DNA of 64,000 nucleotides from Faecalicatena orotica (GCF_003149245.1 NZ_QGDL01000006.1:124001-188000); one strand, 5' to 3'; positions 26,295 through 36,270 are shown, numbered from the stretch's first letter. A program made the numbers and translations. The notes: generated by a model not told the origin, from the sequence alone.

Positions 26295-26323
26295 AGTATA
26301 TCATAAATCGTGCTTTATGTCAG
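26295..26323 (-). promoter_or_regulatory. Promoter of the small alarmone synthetase
   Basis: Minus-strand -35 CTGACA and -10 TATACT have a 17-base spacer, 48 bases before the start codon. Confidence 0.72.
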
Positions 26324-26429
26324 CCAGTTCATTCTTTTTTAAGAATTCAAAGGCAAGGAATAAACTGGAAAAGATAATGTACCATAAGCAAAAGAAAGCA
26401 TACGTAACTCTTCTTGCACCCATATTCCC

Positions 26430-27485
26430 CTACAATTCCAGTTTCATATCCCCGAACTTGATCCACTTTCGTTTTCTCATAAACTCGGATATTCCCAGTG
26501 TCACAAATGCCGGCAATAATATCTGGATCACCAGTATCTTTATTAATACGATCAGCTGGGCCTCATTCTGTGTCATAACCTGCCATGTCATAATCTGTCC
26601 TACCAGCCCGGCCGTCCCCATACCTGACCCTGTCGCGTTGCTGGTCATATGCAGCACCATCGTACCGACCGGGCCCAGTATCGCACTGGACAGTATCGCC
26701 GGCAGCCATATAATCGGTTTTCTGACAATATTCGGGACCTGCAGCATGGAGGTTCCGATTCCCTGCGCCAGAAAACCGCCGATTTTATTTTCCCGGAAGC
26801 TGGCCACTGCAAATCCGACCATGTTGCAGCAGCATCCGATCGTTGCCGCGCCTGCCGCAAGACCGGACAAATTCAGAATAATCCCGAGCGCGGCTGAACT
26901 GATCGGCAGTGTCAGAATCATTCCCATCAGCACCGATACAATAATTCCCATCAGGAAGGGCTGCTGTTCTGTTCCCCAGTTAATCAGAGAACCCAGCCAG
27001 TTCATAAACCTTGAAATCGGAGGTCCCAACAGCAGTCCCACAGCAGAGCCTGTCCCGATTGACACAAGCGGTGTGAGGATAATATCCAGCTTTGTCTTCC
27101 CTGAAATCAGGATTCCGCATTCTATCGCTATGTATGCGGCCACAAAAGCCCCCAGCGGCTCTCCGGGGCCCGCAAATACCATTGTACCGTCCTGAATCAC
27201 CTGCCCCGCCAGAAGCTTACTCGCAAAGGCACCTGTCATTCCCGCCGTGGCCGCAGACACAATCACGAGATGGCTGGCATCCAGCTTCCTTGCCACGCCG
27301 ACACCTATCCCGGCACCAGTCATAGCCGCCGCAACTTTCCCCACGGCAAAAATCATATTTCCTGTCGACCCGCCCATAAAGGTACCAATCTGCTGTATAA
27401 TCGTCCCTATGATTAAAGTAGCAAACAGCCCCTGGGCCATTCCGCCCAGACCGTCTATAAAGATCCTGTCCAGTAACTTTTTCAT
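26430..27485 (-). CDS. PTS EIIC-like membrane protein without IIA/IIB partners
   Basis: A 351-residue, very hydrophobic protein with about 8-10 membrane segments and glycine-rich loops (MAQGLFATLIIGTIIQQIG, GAIGAGVARKLDASHLVIVS-like, FAGPGEPLGAFVAAY). It resembles the EIIC_2-type integral membrane proteins annotated as PTS transporter subunit IIC in Firmicutes. No phosphorylation domains IIA or IIB are fused or encoded nearby. It may be a secondary transporter of a sugar or acid, or a non-transport relative. It is read alone from a promoter at 27531-27559. Confidence 0.78.
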   Translation of the reverse strand: MKKLLDRIFIDGLGGMAQGLFATLIIGTIIQQIGTFMGGSTGNMIFAVGKVAAAMTGAGIGVGVARKLDASHLVIVSAATAGMTGAFASKLLAGQVIQDGTMVFAGPGEPLGAFVAAYIAIECGILISGKTKLDIILTPLVSIGTGSAVGLLLGPPISRFMNWLGSLINWGTEQQPFLMGIIVSVLMGMILTLPISSAALGIILNLSGLAAGAATIGCCCNMVGFAVASFRENKIGGFLAQGIGTSMLQVPNIVRKPIIWLPAILSSAILGPVGTMVLHMTSNATGSGMGTAGLVGQIMTWQVMTQNEAQLIVLIKILVIQILLPAFVTLGISEFMRKRKWIKFGDMKLEL

Positions 27486-27530
27486 CCCTTCGTTCCTCCT
27501 GCACTTACATCTGTCTTGTCACTCCCCGCC

Positions 27531-27559
27531 ATTTTATCATAAACCGTTTGAAAAGTCAC
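27531..27559 (-). promoter_or_regulatory. Promoter of the PTS EIIC-like gene
   Basis: Minus-strand -35 GTGACT and -10 TAAAAT are 17 bases apart, 45 bases before the start codon. Confidence 0.6.
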
Positions 27560-27598
27560 TTTTTTTCACACTTAAAAAACCTTAAAAAAGCTTCATGT

Positions 27599-27642
27599 AA
27601 AAGGCTGTGCAGTCCTCCCTTAAGGATACTGCACAGCCCTTT
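27599..27642 (-). terminator. Strong terminator after the first FtsX permease
   Basis: A 15-bp stem (AAAAGGCTGTGCAGT / ACTGCACAGCCCTTT, one wobble pair) with a 14-base loop begins two bases past the stop codon and is followed by TTTTAC on the minus strand. Confidence 0.85.
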
Positions 27643-27644
27643 AT

Positions 27645-30101
27645 TTAATCTGTTTCTTTCATTCTCTCCACTAATGTTTCTTTTTGAAGCATCTTCACGC
27701 CATATTGCGTCATAATCAGCTGCATAGCCGCCAGCAGTACGATGTACAGAAGGACCGGTATCCACGGGAAAGTATAACTTACCCCCAGTCCCAGCTGTAT
27801 ACATGCACGCACCAGGCCGTATCCGAGACCCCCGCCGAACACAAGCGTACATATGGCGGAAACACCGACATAACTCAAGGTCTCCCTGCTTAACATAGTC
27901 CTTATCTGCTCCTTCGTCATTCCGACTGCCTGCAGGATTCCCAGTTCTTTTTTACGGGTAAACAGATTGGTCATGATCGTATTCATCAGGTTGATCACAC
28001 CAAATGCCACGAGGAATACAGCCAGCACATAGAGAATCATTTTCATGGCGAAACTCTCATTCTCCAGATACTCCCGTGTTTCGGTTTTGGATGACAGATA
28101 CATATTTTCTTCTGCCCCAAACAGTTTGTCAAGCTCTCTGCCCACCGCTTTTTCCGCCTCCGGTTCCACAGCGATTTCATAGCCGTAGGTTGTATTCATC
28201 ATAGTCCACTGGTCCAGCATTTTAGCGGGCATAAGCAGGGTGCTTCCCATGACAGACAACGGAAGTCTTACATCGCGTCCCTCCTCAACATTCTTCTTGT
28301 TCCAGGAAATCATTTTAATCGTCGCCAGTACCGGCACATTCTCTTCTATCCTCTCGCCTGTCTGATTATAGTAAACTACAGAAATCGTATCCCCTCTTTT
28401 AATAGGATGTTCTTTAAAGTTACTATTGCTCTCGGTTTCTACAACCATTCCCGGTCCGTGCAGAAGTTCGTCATATGTTTCCGGCCCGTCATAGTCCATC
28501 TCTTTGAGTAATGCAAAATCTGCTTCTGTAAAACCATTGACACCTTCCTGCTGTTCTTCCCCGAACATATTTGCGGCTATCGTGAGATATTTCCACGGTT
28601 TCGCAGATATCACGCCGTCTATGCTCTCCAGTTCCGCCTTAAGGCCCTCCCCCATCACATCTTCTGCCTGAAGCTGTGCATAGGCTTTCACGCGCCCTTC
28701 AAGACTTGTATCATTGTTATCATAACCAGATTCCGCAGTCAGCTGTAGCTGATATTCTCCTTCCGGGAAAAAGTTATCCGCAGAAGCTCCGGGGTCATAA
28801 GATACGATGAAAGTGGCAATCGTCCCTAAAAGTACTCCTGCAAGTACAAGTGAACTCATCGTCAGGATACTTTTCTTCCTGTTCCTTTTTAAGTTAATCC
28901 CTGCCAGGCTGTTAGGTGTCAGCCGGCGTTTCAGTACCGTGGATTCCTTCATTTTTTCTGTATAACCGGTATATCCAAGCGCCTCAATCGGTGATGTTGC
29001 CGCCGCAATTTTAGCCGGTTTCCTGACAGAAATGCCAACGGAAACCATTCCCAGAAGCAGGCAGACAAGTGCTGCCCCTAAAAATGTGAACGTATCCCAG
29101 CCTTTCGGGACAAGGGCATATCCCATCACACCTCCAAGCAGAATACCAAAAGGCATCCCCTTCAGCGCCAGAATCATTCCTTCTCTCGATACGAGCGTAC
29201 GCACCTGCTGCCTCGTCATACCGAGTGTACGCATCTGTCCGTATTCCCGGACTTTACCTGCCACTGCGATGTAGAAAATATTATGGATGACAAGGCCTGC
29301 CGCTGCCAGTATCAGCAGTGCCACCAGAACAAGAGTAATGATGCTGCCTGTTGTAAGCCTCGAAACACCTGCCTGACCGAAGTAACCGTCATTTACCTTA
29401 ATCTGGTCTTCCGGTATTCCTGCTGCCTTCCCGATCTCCAGAGCGCTCTGTCTGGCTGTATTCAGATCCATATCCATAGCGCCCTTCATATTAACGGACG
29501 CACTTACTGTCGGAACGCTTTCCCCTTTGAGCATCATGGCACAGGGAAGTGATACATAAATCTTGTGACTATTTTTCGCTTTTGACGGCGTATCTACAAT
29601 GGCCGTGACCCGGTATTTCCTGACTTTTTTGTTTCCGAGGTCGAGTAATACAGTATCCCCCGGCTGAACGGATAGTCCAAGCTGCTCAATATAATCTGCC
29701 GGCAGCATGATATCATGGTCCTCTTCCGGGAGTTCTCCTGTGTATTCGATCTGGTCCCGCTCCATAAAAGTCTCATCCTGATACATCACAAGAAGACGGT
29801 TATTCCCTACCTTTCCGCTGCCTGCCTTGCTGTCTGCCGCCGCCCATTTCACCCTGCCATCCGTATTGAGCTGTTCTGCCTGCTCAGGTGTAATGTCCAT
29901 ATAAGACACCTGGGCCGTATCTTCCAGAAGTCTTAATTTCTCTTTAGAACTCCCGAACACATATAGTATAAATGTCAGCACCAATGCCACGGACAGGGCA
30001 ATCGTCAGACATGTAAAGAGATTCCTTGTACGGCTGTTTTCCATGCTTTTGTTCGCAAGCCGGCGGATCACAGTCTTATTTACATTCCGGTCCATTTTCA
30101 T
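27645..30101 (-). CDS. Large FtsX-type ABC permease, module 1
   Basis: An ~818-residue permease. TM1 is near the N-terminus (NLFTCLTIALSVALVLTFILYVFG), followed by a MacB-like extracellular domain and a first FtsX triplet (GSIITLVLVALLILAAAGLVIHNIFYIAV onward). A fifth helix, a second extracellular domain and a C-terminal FtsX triplet ending in MILYVLAVFLVAFGVINLMNTI complete it. It pairs with the ATPase 1 base upstream. Start chosen at the ATG in TAATG; a GTG three codons earlier is possible. Such proteins move antimicrobial peptides or signal their presence to a partner kinase. The neighbouring two-component genes support that role. Confidence 0.9.
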   Translation of the reverse strand: MKMDRNVNKTVIRRLANKSMENSRTRNLFTCLTIALSVALVLTFILYVFGSSKEKLRLLEDTAQVSYMDITPEQAEQLNTDGRVKWAAADSKAGSGKVGNNRLLVMYQDETFMERDQIEYTGELPEEDHDIMLPADYIEQLGLSVQPGDTVLLDLGNKKVRKYRVTAIVDTPSKAKNSHKIYVSLPCAMMLKGESVPTVSASVNMKGAMDMDLNTARQSALEIGKAAGIPEDQIKVNDGYFGQAGVSRLTTGSIITLVLVALLILAAAGLVIHNIFYIAVAGKVREYGQMRTLGMTRQQVRTLVSREGMILALKGMPFGILLGGVMGYALVPKGWDTFTFLGAALVCLLLGMVSVGISVRKPAKIAAATSPIEALGYTGYTEKMKESTVLKRRLTPNSLAGINLKRNRKKSILTMSSLVLAGVLLGTIATFIVSYDPGASADNFFPEGEYQLQLTAESGYDNNDTSLEGRVKAYAQLQAEDVMGEGLKAELESIDGVISAKPWKYLTIAANMFGEEQQEGVNGFTEADFALLKEMDYDGPETYDELLHGPGMVVETESNSNFKEHPIKRGDTISVVYYNQTGERIEENVPVLATIKMISWNKKNVEEGRDVRLPLSVMGSTLLMPAKMLDQWTMMNTTYGYEIAVEPEAEKAVGRELDKLFGAEENMYLSSKTETREYLENESFAMKMILYVLAVFLVAFGVINLMNTIMTNLFTRKKELGILQAVGMTKEQIRTMLSRETLSYVGVSAICTLVFGGGLGYGLVRACIQLGLGVSYTFPWIPVLLYIVLLAAMQLIMTQYGVKMLQKETLVERMKETD

Positions 30102-30778
30102 TACTGCCACCTGCTTTCTCTGATCTTCCCGTCCTCGATGCGTATCAGCGTATCTGCCATCTGGGCGATTTCTTCATTGTGCGTAATCATGACAATTGTC
30201 TGTCCAAACCGCGCGCCTGTCGTCTTCAGAAGGCCTAGCACATCCTGGCTTGTACGGCTGTCCAGATTCCCCGTCGGTTCATCGGCCAGAAGGATCGCCG
30301 GCTTTGCCGCAAGGGCCCTTGCGATCGCAATACGCTGCTGTTCTCCACCGGACATCTGGTTCGGCATGTTTTTCAGACGTTTTTCCATCCCGATCATCCT
30401 GACGATTTCCATCACATAGTCCCGGTCCACCTGATTACCGTCCAGTTCGATCGGAAGCACAATATTCTCATATGCATTGAGCACCGGTACAAGATTGTAG
30501 GCTTGAAACACGAATCCAATCTGCCTGCGCCTGAAAATCGTAAGTTCATCGTCATTCATCTCTGACAGTTCCCTTCCCGCTACCATGACACTGCCTTCTG
30601 TCGGATTATCCAGACCGCCCAGCATATGGAGAAGTGTCGATTTACCGCTTCCGCTTGTTCCCACGACCGCCGCGAAACTCCCCTGTTCCACTTCTAAATC
30701 CACTCCGTCCAATGCCTTAACAATAGATGGTTCGCTGCCATAATATTTTTTCAATCCTTTTGTTTTTAAAATACTCAT
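30101..30778 (-). CDS. ABC transporter ATP-binding protein, module 1
   Basis: A 225-residue ATPase of the LolD/MacB family: Walker [13 protein letters not shown]-loop [17 protein letters not shown], signature MSGGEQQRIAIARALA, Walker [14 protein letters not shown] and H-loop MITHNEEIA. The Q-loop and signature wording match peptide-export ATPases. AAGGAGAG precedes the ATG. It overlaps the permease start by one base. It powers the FtsX permease and is likely induced by the two-component pair encoded upstream. Confidence 0.95.
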   Translation of the reverse strand: MSILKTKGLKKYYGSEPSIVKALDGVDLEVEQGSFAAVVGTSGSGKSTLLHMLGGLDNPTEGSVMVAGRELSEMNDDELTIFRRRQIGFVFQAYNLVPVLNAYENIVLPIELDGNQVDRDYVMEIVRMIGMEKRLKNMPNQMSGGEQQRIAIARALAAKPAILLADEPTGNLDSRTSQDVLGLLKTTGARFGQTIVMITHNEEIAQMADTLIRIEDGKIRESRWQ

Positions 30779-30841
30779 CGTTCTCTCCTTATCCCTGCTT
30801 CATTGTCTTGTTGTTTTCTATAATCCAATCCTATCATCACA

Positions 30842-30893
30842 ATGTTACAGGACCCTCTCATAAAAAGAGAAAAAGGTATCAGTTTTGTAACAT
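30842..30893 (-). promoter_or_regulatory. Candidate response-regulator site upstream of ABC module 1
   Basis: Inverted half sites ATGTTACA (30842-30849) and TGTAACAT (30886-30893) lie 36 bases apart in the 178-base gap. The proximal one overlaps the expected -35 of a promoter whose -10 is TATAGA. This fits control by the OmpR-type regulator at 31886-32569. The function is inferred. Confidence 0.4.
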
Positions 30894-30910
30894 TTCATTT
30901 TGCAAAAGTG

Positions 30911-30944
30911 TGAAAAAAATAGCCTCCCGGGATGGGAAACTATT
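30911..30944 (-). terminator. Terminator after the module 1 sensor kinase
   Basis: An 11-bp stem with G-U pairs (AATAGCCTCCC / GGGAAACTATT) and a five-base loop is followed on the minus strand by TTTTTTTC. It separates the kinase from the ABC genes. Confidence 0.8.
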
Positions 30945-30956
30945 TTAGCCGCCTTT

Positions 30957-31889
30957 TTAAGGCCTCTCATTTGAAAGAAAAAGGGAAAATGTGCTGCCTT
31001 CGCCTTTCCTCGACTCTACCATGATATATCCAGACTGCTTCATCAAAATCTCCCTTGTCAGGTACAGGCCGATTCCGACGCCCTCTTCCTTACGAACGGC
31101 CTCTTCCCTGTAAAACCGTTTAAAGATATCGTTGATATGTTCCGGATCTATGCCGGTTCCGGTATCACGGATTCTGATCCGCGTGTACATCTGCCGGTGA
31201 TCTACATCAAGAATTATCTTTCCTCCATCAGGCGTATATTTCACTGCATTGTCCAATACATTGAATATCGCTTCTTCCGTCCATTTCGGATCATAAAAAA
31301 GTCTCAGAGCTTCAGGACAGTGCACTTCCAGTCCAATCCTTTTCTTTTCGGCTTTGGGGAGTACAGACGATACGGCTCCGGATATGGTCTGGAACAGAGG
31401 CGTATTTTCTTTTTTCAATGTAATCAGGTTACTCTCCAGCCGTGACATTTTCACGAGTGAACGTACCAGAAAGTCCAGCTTATTTACCTGATTTTCCATC
31501 ACCGACAAGAGTCTTCTGTCCTCTTCCCCCAGATCCGGGCTCATGCTGACCGTATCGCTGTACATCATAATATTCGCAATGGGAGTCTTCAGCTGATGAG
31601 AAATGTCTGACACCATTCCCTGTATCTCCTGTTTCTGGCGGAGATTCTGTTCGCCGGACAATCTGGTGACCTCCCCCAGCTTCTCCACCTTCATCGCAAG
31701 CTTGGATGAAAGCGTTTCAAGGTCCGTATTTCTGGATGGTTCTTTCCCGGAGATCATATCGTCCAGCGTATCACCGATATACCCCGTCAGCTTCCGGTAC
31801 TTTCTCCTGAATACCAGAAAGCTTATTACCACTGCCGCCGACATGCCTGCTGCCAGAATCACCACTGCCGCTCCCAGACTAATCGTCAT
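30957..31889 (-). CDS. Sensor histidine kinase, module 1
   Basis: A 310-residue kinase with one N-terminal membrane segment (residues ~5-27) and almost no extracellular part. A HAMP-like linker, the HisKA helix with SDISHQLKTPIANIMMYSD and an ATPase domain (FNVLDNAVKYTP, DTGTGI, EEGVGIGLYLTREIL) follow. It overlaps the regulator by four bases (ATGA). With no sensing domain of its own it may read the state of the neighbouring ABC permease, as Bce-type kinases do, though those have two helices. Inducer unknown. Confidence 0.9.
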   Translation of the reverse strand: MTISLGAAVVILAAGMSAAVVISFLVFRRKYRKLTGYIGDTLDDMISGKEPSRNTDLETLSSKLAMKVEKLGEVTRLSGEQNLRQKQEIQGMVSDISHQLKTPIANIMMYSDTVSMSPDLGEEDRRLLSVMENQVNKLDFLVRSLVKMSRLESNLITLKKENTPLFQTISGAVSSVLPKAEKKRIGLEVHCPEALRLFYDPKWTEEAIFNVLDNAVKYTPDGGKIILDVDHRQMYTRIRIRDTGTGIDPEHINDIFKRFYREEAVRKEEGVGIGLYLTREILMKQSGYIMVESRKGEGSTFSLFLSNERP

Positions 31890-32569
31890 CTTTTATTTTC
31901 CTCCATCCACTGGTATCCCATGCCGTAAACAGTCTTGATATAGGAATTGTTATCATCCTCGATCTTGCCCCTGAGACGGCTGATATTGATGGTAAGTGTG
32001 TGTTCATCCACAAAGTTTCCGTCCTGATCCCACAGTTTGTCAAGAAGAACCTGTCTTGTCAGGACCTGCCCCGGATTCCTTATGAATACCTGAAGCAGCT
32101 TAAATTCTGTCGGAGTAAGGGTCAGTACTTCCCCGTTCTTTGACACGGTCCGGTTCTCAAGATCCACCTCAAGACTGCCGCACCTGTGTACCTGTTCCTC
32201 CTTTGCCGGCTCACAGCGCCTCAGGATTGCCTGAATCCTCTGGAGCACAATCCGTATGTTAAAAGGTTTCGTAATATAATCGTCAGCACCGGCCTCAAAG
32301 CCGCGTATCATATCCTCATCCATATCGTGGGCCGTTAAAAATACAATAGGCGCGCTACTCCCACTGCGTATCTCTTCTGAAAAATGAAACCCGTCACCAT
32401 CCGGCAGGTTTACATCCAGCAAAAACATCTGAAACTCCTGCTCTTTCATATATGCCCGGGCCTGTCTTAAGTTATATGCCGGGACCGGATGAAGCCCGGC
32501 CCTCTGGAGATTAAAACACAGGCCGTCATTGAGCATTTCATCGTCTTCTATAATCAATATATTTTCCAT
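31886..32569 (-). CDS. OmpR-family response regulator, module 1
   Basis: A 227-residue regulator. The receiver has Asp52 (LLDVNLPDGDG) and the Lys in YITKPFN. The winged-helix DNA-binding domain includes LTPTEFKLLQVFIRNPGQVLTRQVLLDKLWD. ATG at 32569 is preceded by an in-frame GTG and no clear ribosome site. It should activate the ABC pair downstream of the kinase. A strong promoter lies about 110 bases upstream. Confidence 0.92.
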   Translation of the reverse strand: MENILIIEDDEMLNDGLCFNLQRAGLHPVPAYNLRQARAYMKEQEFQMFLLDVNLPDGDGFHFSEEIRSGSSAPIVFLTAHDMDEDMIRGFEAGADDYITKPFNIRIVLQRIQAILRRCEPAKEEQVHRCGSLEVDLENRTVSKNGEVLTLTPTEFKLLQVFIRNPGQVLTRQVLLDKLWDQDGNFVDEHTLTINISRLRGKIEDDNNSYIKTVYGMGYQWMEENKR

Positions 32570-32676
32570 CACATTTCATTATACTGATACACCGCATAAT
32601 TAAGTAACAGGCAGATAATCGTCAGCCGATGTACCGGGCGGATATACGCCCTGTTTCCTCTCTTCTGCCCGTACAT

Positions 32677-32706
32677 ATTTTAGCATGGGGCATTCGTGTT
32701 TGTCAA
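32677..32706 (-). promoter_or_regulatory. Promoter of the module 1 regulator/kinase genes
   Basis: Minus-strand -35 TTGACA and -10 TAAAAT are 18 bases apart. The leader before the regulator is about 100 bases. Confidence 0.8.
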
Positions 32707-32737
32707 AGAATCCTGAGGGGGCTGTAACATGGAGAAA

Positions 32738-32761
32738 GGGGCTGGAATCACTTCCAGCCCC
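32738..32761 (-). terminator. GC-rich hairpin, probable terminator of ABC module 2
   Basis: Perfect ten-base arms GGGGCTGGAA and TTCCAGCCCC around a TCAC loop are followed on the minus strand by TTTCTCC. It lies 197 bases past the module 2 permease stop. The short U-run makes it a moderate call. On the plus strand it directly precedes a ribosome site. Confidence 0.5.
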
Positions 32762-32774
32762 GGGAGGGAAAATT

Positions 32775-32894
32775 ATGAAATTTATGCTATCTATTCAAAA
32801 ATCAAAAGGTTGTTTTCCTTTGATGTATATAACTATACAAAGGAAATGTGACATGACTGTGAGCATCAGATTAACTATTTATGATTCTTTTTAA
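32775..32894 (+). CDS. Possible 39-residue peptide gene
   Basis: An open frame of 39 codons starts MKFMLSIQKSKGCF and ends TIYDSF. GGAGGG lies six bases before the ATG, as good as any site in the window, and the hairpin at 32738-32761 sits just in front of it. There is no recognisable family, the peptide has one hydrophobic stretch in the middle, and no clear plus-strand promoter is seen. It may be accidental. Confidence 0.22.
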   Translation: MKFMLSIQKSKGCFPLMYITIQRKCDMTVSIRLTIYDSF

Positions 32895-32957
32895 AGATAA
32901 TCTTAAGAGTATAAAATATATCTGTACTCCATAAACAGAATATGAATCATGGGGCTT

Positions 32958-35501
32958 TTAATCTTCCGCAATCCTCAGTCTTTCTACGACTGTGTTCTTT
33001 ACAGCTCCCTTATAGCTTAGTATCGGAACGATGACAGATATCAGCAGCAGTACCGGTGTGCATAGCAGAACCGGCAGGATCCTGAAGTGCCATGTGAATA
33101 TTGCCATCTGCCCGGCTACGGCATTTACGATCACATAACCGACAGCCATTCCCACAGTACAGGTCACCAGCAGGGTGAGCACTGCATATAGCAGCCCCTC
33201 AAACTGCAGCATCTTTTTCTGCTGCTGCCCTGTCATACCGATGGCTTCGAGCGTAGCCAGCTCTTTCTTCCGTGAAAGAATCGAGGTGATTGTTACATTT
33301 ACAAAGTTCAGTATTCCGATCAGTGCAAGGATAAAGCTTAAGAATCCTCCGGCCAGTGCATACACGTTTTTCAGATTATCAAACATTGCCACGTAATCTG
33401 CCTTCGTTTTCCCGTCCAGATCCGTATTAACCTTTTCACAGTAGTTCTTCATCCATGAAGTAATCTCTGCCCCTTTTCCCTCCTCTGCATCAAAAATCGT
33501 TTTCATCGGCTGCGTCTCCCCATACCGGGCCATGAACTCGGTATCCGGCATGATGTAAGCGACTGGCATAGCAGAATGGTACCACTGTGACTGCAGGGCA
33601 TATGGAAGTTCTCCTACGGCCATTACCTCATAAGCTTTACTTTCTCCGCTGCTGGATTCCAGCATAACTGTATCTCCTATATTCAAATACGGGTGCTCAA
33701 AACTGGTGTGGTCACCCCATTCAAATGAATTGACAATCACATAATTCCCAGTCTTAAATTTTTCCCAGTCCAGCTTTCCATCTGCCAGATTTATCTTGTC
33801 TGCTGCTTCCTTATTTACGCCATATATATCGATGTTACTGGCCTTTGACTCCCTCATCTGCCGGATTTCGCCGGCGACATCCTGATTGGAAAAGAATTTT
33901 TTGTACTCCTGCATATAGGTCTCCATATTATTCCATTCAGTATCCAAAAAAGAATGATATTCAGTATGGATATATATGTTTCCGATGTCCTTCACACCAT
34001 CCTGCTTCACAAGTTCCTGCTGAAATTCCTTTGTAACGCCTGCCGTATTTGTATATTGGCTTCCAAAATTTGTCATGGACGCATCTGTAACCATATAATT
34101 TGAAACCATATAAGTAGACAGGTATTTATCCATGTCAAACCCCTTCACCATCGTGTAAACGCTGTTCAGGAGTATCAGGCTCAGGGACAGGGATAAAACG
34201 ACAAGAACCAGTTTTTTAGGATTCCGTTTAACATTGGCCATCGCCATATGGAATGGGGATGCTTTTTTTGTCCGCTTCTTTTTTCCCTTTTTTTGTTTTT
34301 CTGTATATTTCACAGCCTCCACCGGTGATACCTTTGCTGCGATCCGGCATGGTTTGATACAGCTGATATAAACAGTTACGATTGTAAAAACAGCGGCCCC
34401 TATAAATATGAGCGGATTTGCAGAATAGATCTGTACATCATTTGTTAAAAGGCTGAGTACCGATGGAGCCAGCAGCCTGCCCGTCAGAAAACCAAGCAGC
34501 AGCCCGGTGGGAATTCCTAATAAGCACAGCATCCATGCCTGTCTTCGCACGAGTTTTTTCAGTTGTTTTCCCGTCGTACCAATGGTTTTTAGCAGGCCGT
34601 AAAAACGGATGTCACTAAAAATATTCAAGTAGAAGATGTTATAAATGATCAGATAGCCTGACAGCATGATCAACACCATAACTACTACAAGCATCATCAC
34701 TGTTGTTGGATCGACCGAGGAGAATCCATATGCCCAGTTCACACCATAGTCTACTTTTGTCGTATCGAATCCGCATCGCTCGCAGAGCTGAAGCATCTGT
34801 TTTTCGATATCCCAGGAACTGCTGAAGTTAAAATTGGGATTCATGTAACCACTGTAATCCCCGCTATTTTCCGCTTCATAAAAGGGGGTCGTTTCCAGCG
34901 GGGCCGTCTTATCGCTGTATTGACGGGATACCAGTATTTCCTGTGCACGAAGTGCTTTATCTCCCTCCCAGTATCCGCACAGACGGAAGGTCTGTTCCAC
35001 TACTTCATCGTGGACCCTGATCTGAAGTTCTACCTTTTCCCCCAATTTATGCGGGATCTCCAGTGCGTCCAATACAATGGTGCTCATCGCAATATCATCT
35101 ATTTTCTCCGGCATCTTTCCTGTTGTCGGGTAAGAAAAACTGTTTTTTGCATCCTGATCTTCGAAATACCGGACCTCCCCCTGTATTTTATTTAGTTCTG
35201 GATTTTCAGTAAAACCTACTACGATGTTGTAGGATAAATCTCTGATTTTGCCATCTTCCTTTAGTGTTTCGTATTCTTCCCATGTAAAATTTTTGAACCC
35301 TGCATGGCTCCTTCCCCCGACCTGGCGCAGACTGGATTCTGTACTGCTTTGCATGATACTGCCCCCAATGGAAAAGATCGTCGTAAAAAGGACGGCAGTC
35401 AGGGCAATTGCCAGCACACTGATGATATTTTTCTTTTTCCGGGCCCCCAGTGTCCGGGCTGAAAGCTTTCTAATGATCTTTTTATTTTTCACTCTAGCCA
35501 C
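32958..35501 (-). CDS. Large FtsX-type ABC permease, module 2
   Basis: An 847-residue permease with the same plan as module 1: N-terminal helix after [21 protein letters not shown], extracellular domain, FtsX triplet ([21 protein letters not shown] onward), fifth helix ([20 protein letters not shown]), second extracellular domain and final triplet. I place the start at a GTG (35501) because GGAGGT lies seven bases before it; this start overlaps the ATPase stop by eight bases. It forms a transporter with the ATPase upstream, probably for peptides or lipopeptides. The substrate is not readable. Confidence 0.88.
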   Translation of the reverse strand: MARVKNKKIIRKLSARTLGARKKKNIISVLAIALTAVLFTTIFSIGGSIMQSSTESSLRQVGGRSHAGFKNFTWEEYETLKEDGKIRDLSYNIVVGFTENPELNKIQGEVRYFEDQDAKNSFSYPTTGKMPEKIDDIAMSTIVLDALEIPHKLGEKVELQIRVHDEVVEQTFRLCGYWEGDKALRAQEILVSRQYSDKTAPLETTPFYEAENSGDYSGYMNPNFNFSSSWDIEKQMLQLCERCGFDTTKVDYGVNWAYGFSSVDPTTVMMLVVVMVLIMLSGYLIIYNIFYLNIFSDIRFYGLLKTIGTTGKQLKKLVRRQAWMLCLLGIPTGLLLGFLTGRLLAPSVLSLLTNDVQIYSANPLIFIGAAVFTIVTVYISCIKPCRIAAKVSPVEAVKYTEKQKKGKKKRTKKASPFHMAMANVKRNPKKLVLVVLSLSLSLILLNSVYTMVKGFDMDKYLSTYMVSNYMVTDASMTNFGSQYTNTAGVTKEFQQELVKQDGVKDIGNIYIHTEYHSFLDTEWNNMETYMQEYKKFFSNQDVAGEIRQMRESKASNIDIYGVNKEAADKINLADGKLDWEKFKTGNYVIVNSFEWGDHTSFEHPYLNIGDTVMLESSSGESKAYEVMAVGELPYALQSQWYHSAMPVAYIMPDTEFMARYGETQPMKTIFDAEEGKGAEITSWMKNYCEKVNTDLDGKTKADYVAMFDNLKNVYALAGGFLSFILALIGILNFVNVTITSILSRKKELATLEAIGMTGQQQKKMLQFEGLLYAVLTLLVTCTVGMAVGYVIVNAVAGQMAIFTWHFRILPVLLCTPVLLLISVIVPILSYKGAVKNTVVERLRIAED

Positions 35502-36270
35502 GGTATCCACCACCCTTGCCTTCTGTTTTCCCTGACGGCCGAGATGTTGTGCGCCTGCCTGTCTGCGGAATGCGGTCATCCGGTATGTCGCTGAACTGTC
35601 CTGCTTTTCTGACCTTTCCGTCTTCTATGCGGATAATCCTGTCAGCCATCTGTGCGATTTCCTCATTATGGGTAATCATGACGATTGTCTGTCCGAACTG
35701 GTCGCTGGTCACTTTCATCAGGCTCAGTACATCCTGGCTCGTATTGGAATCCAGATTTCCTGTCGGTTCATCCGCGAGTACGATAGCCGGCTTTGCGGCC
35801 AGTGCCCGTGCAATCGCCACTCTCTGCTGCTGGCCCCCTGAGAGCTGTCCCGGCAGGCTGTCCAATTTCTGTTCCAGACCGAGTACCTGTACGATCTCAC
35901 GGATGTATTTTCTATCCACCTTATTTCCATCCAGTTCTATAGGGAGTGTGATGTTTTCTTCCACATTTAGTACTGGTACCAGATTGTAGTTCTGAAAGAT
36001 AAATCCAATCTTTCGTCTCCGGAAAATGCACAACGCATCATCCTTCAGTGAAAAGATGTCTTTGTCATCCACATATACTTTTCCCGATGTAGGCCTGTCC
36101 AGACCTCCCATCATGTGGAGCAGGGTTGATTTTCCGCTTCCGGAAGTTCCGACAACTGCGGCAAATTCTCCTTCCATGACAGACAGGCTGACGCCATCTA
36201 ATGCTTTTACTGTATTTTCACCTGATCCATAATATTTCTTGAGTTCCTCTGTTCTCAATATTCCGTTCAT
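35494..36270 (-). CDS. ABC transporter ATP-binding protein, module 2
   Basis: A 258-residue ATPase of the same subfamily as module 1: [65 protein letters not shown]. It extends about 35 residues beyond the module 1 homologue in a Gly/Arg/Thr-rich tail ([20 protein letters not shown]). AAAAGGAGG precedes the ATG. The stop overlaps the GTG of the permease. Confidence 0.95.
   Translation of the reverse strand: MNGILRTEELKKYYGSGENTVKALDGVSLSVMEGEFAAVVGTSGSGKSTLLHMMGGLDRPTSGKVYVDDKDIFSLKDDALCIFRRRKIGFIFQNYNLVPVLNVEENITLPIELDGNKVDRKYIREIVQVLGLEQKLDSLPGQLSGGQQQRVAIARALAAKPAIVLADEPTGNLDSNTSQDVLSLMKVTSDQFGQTIVMITHNEEIAQMADRIIRIEDGKVRKAGQFSDIPDDRIPQTGRRTTSRPSGKTEGKGGGYRG

Larger units (their letters stand above)
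32573..32957. other. Intergenic region with promoter, terminator-like hairpins and a possible short gene
   Basis: This 385-base gap separates ABC module 2 from module 1. It contains a strong minus-strand promoter for the regulator, a ten-base-pair GC-rich hairpin at 32738-32761 and a nine-base-pair hairpin at 32814-32846. It also holds a 39-codon plus-strand frame with a good ribosome site. Nothing in it resembles a mobile element. Confidence 0.6.

Noticed and set aside
26230-27195. Long plus-strand open frame of over 300 codons opposite the PTS EIIC-like gene
   Set aside because: It mirrors a strongly membrane-like minus-strand protein, crosses the end of the alarmone synthetase gene and has no ribosome site or recognisable domain.
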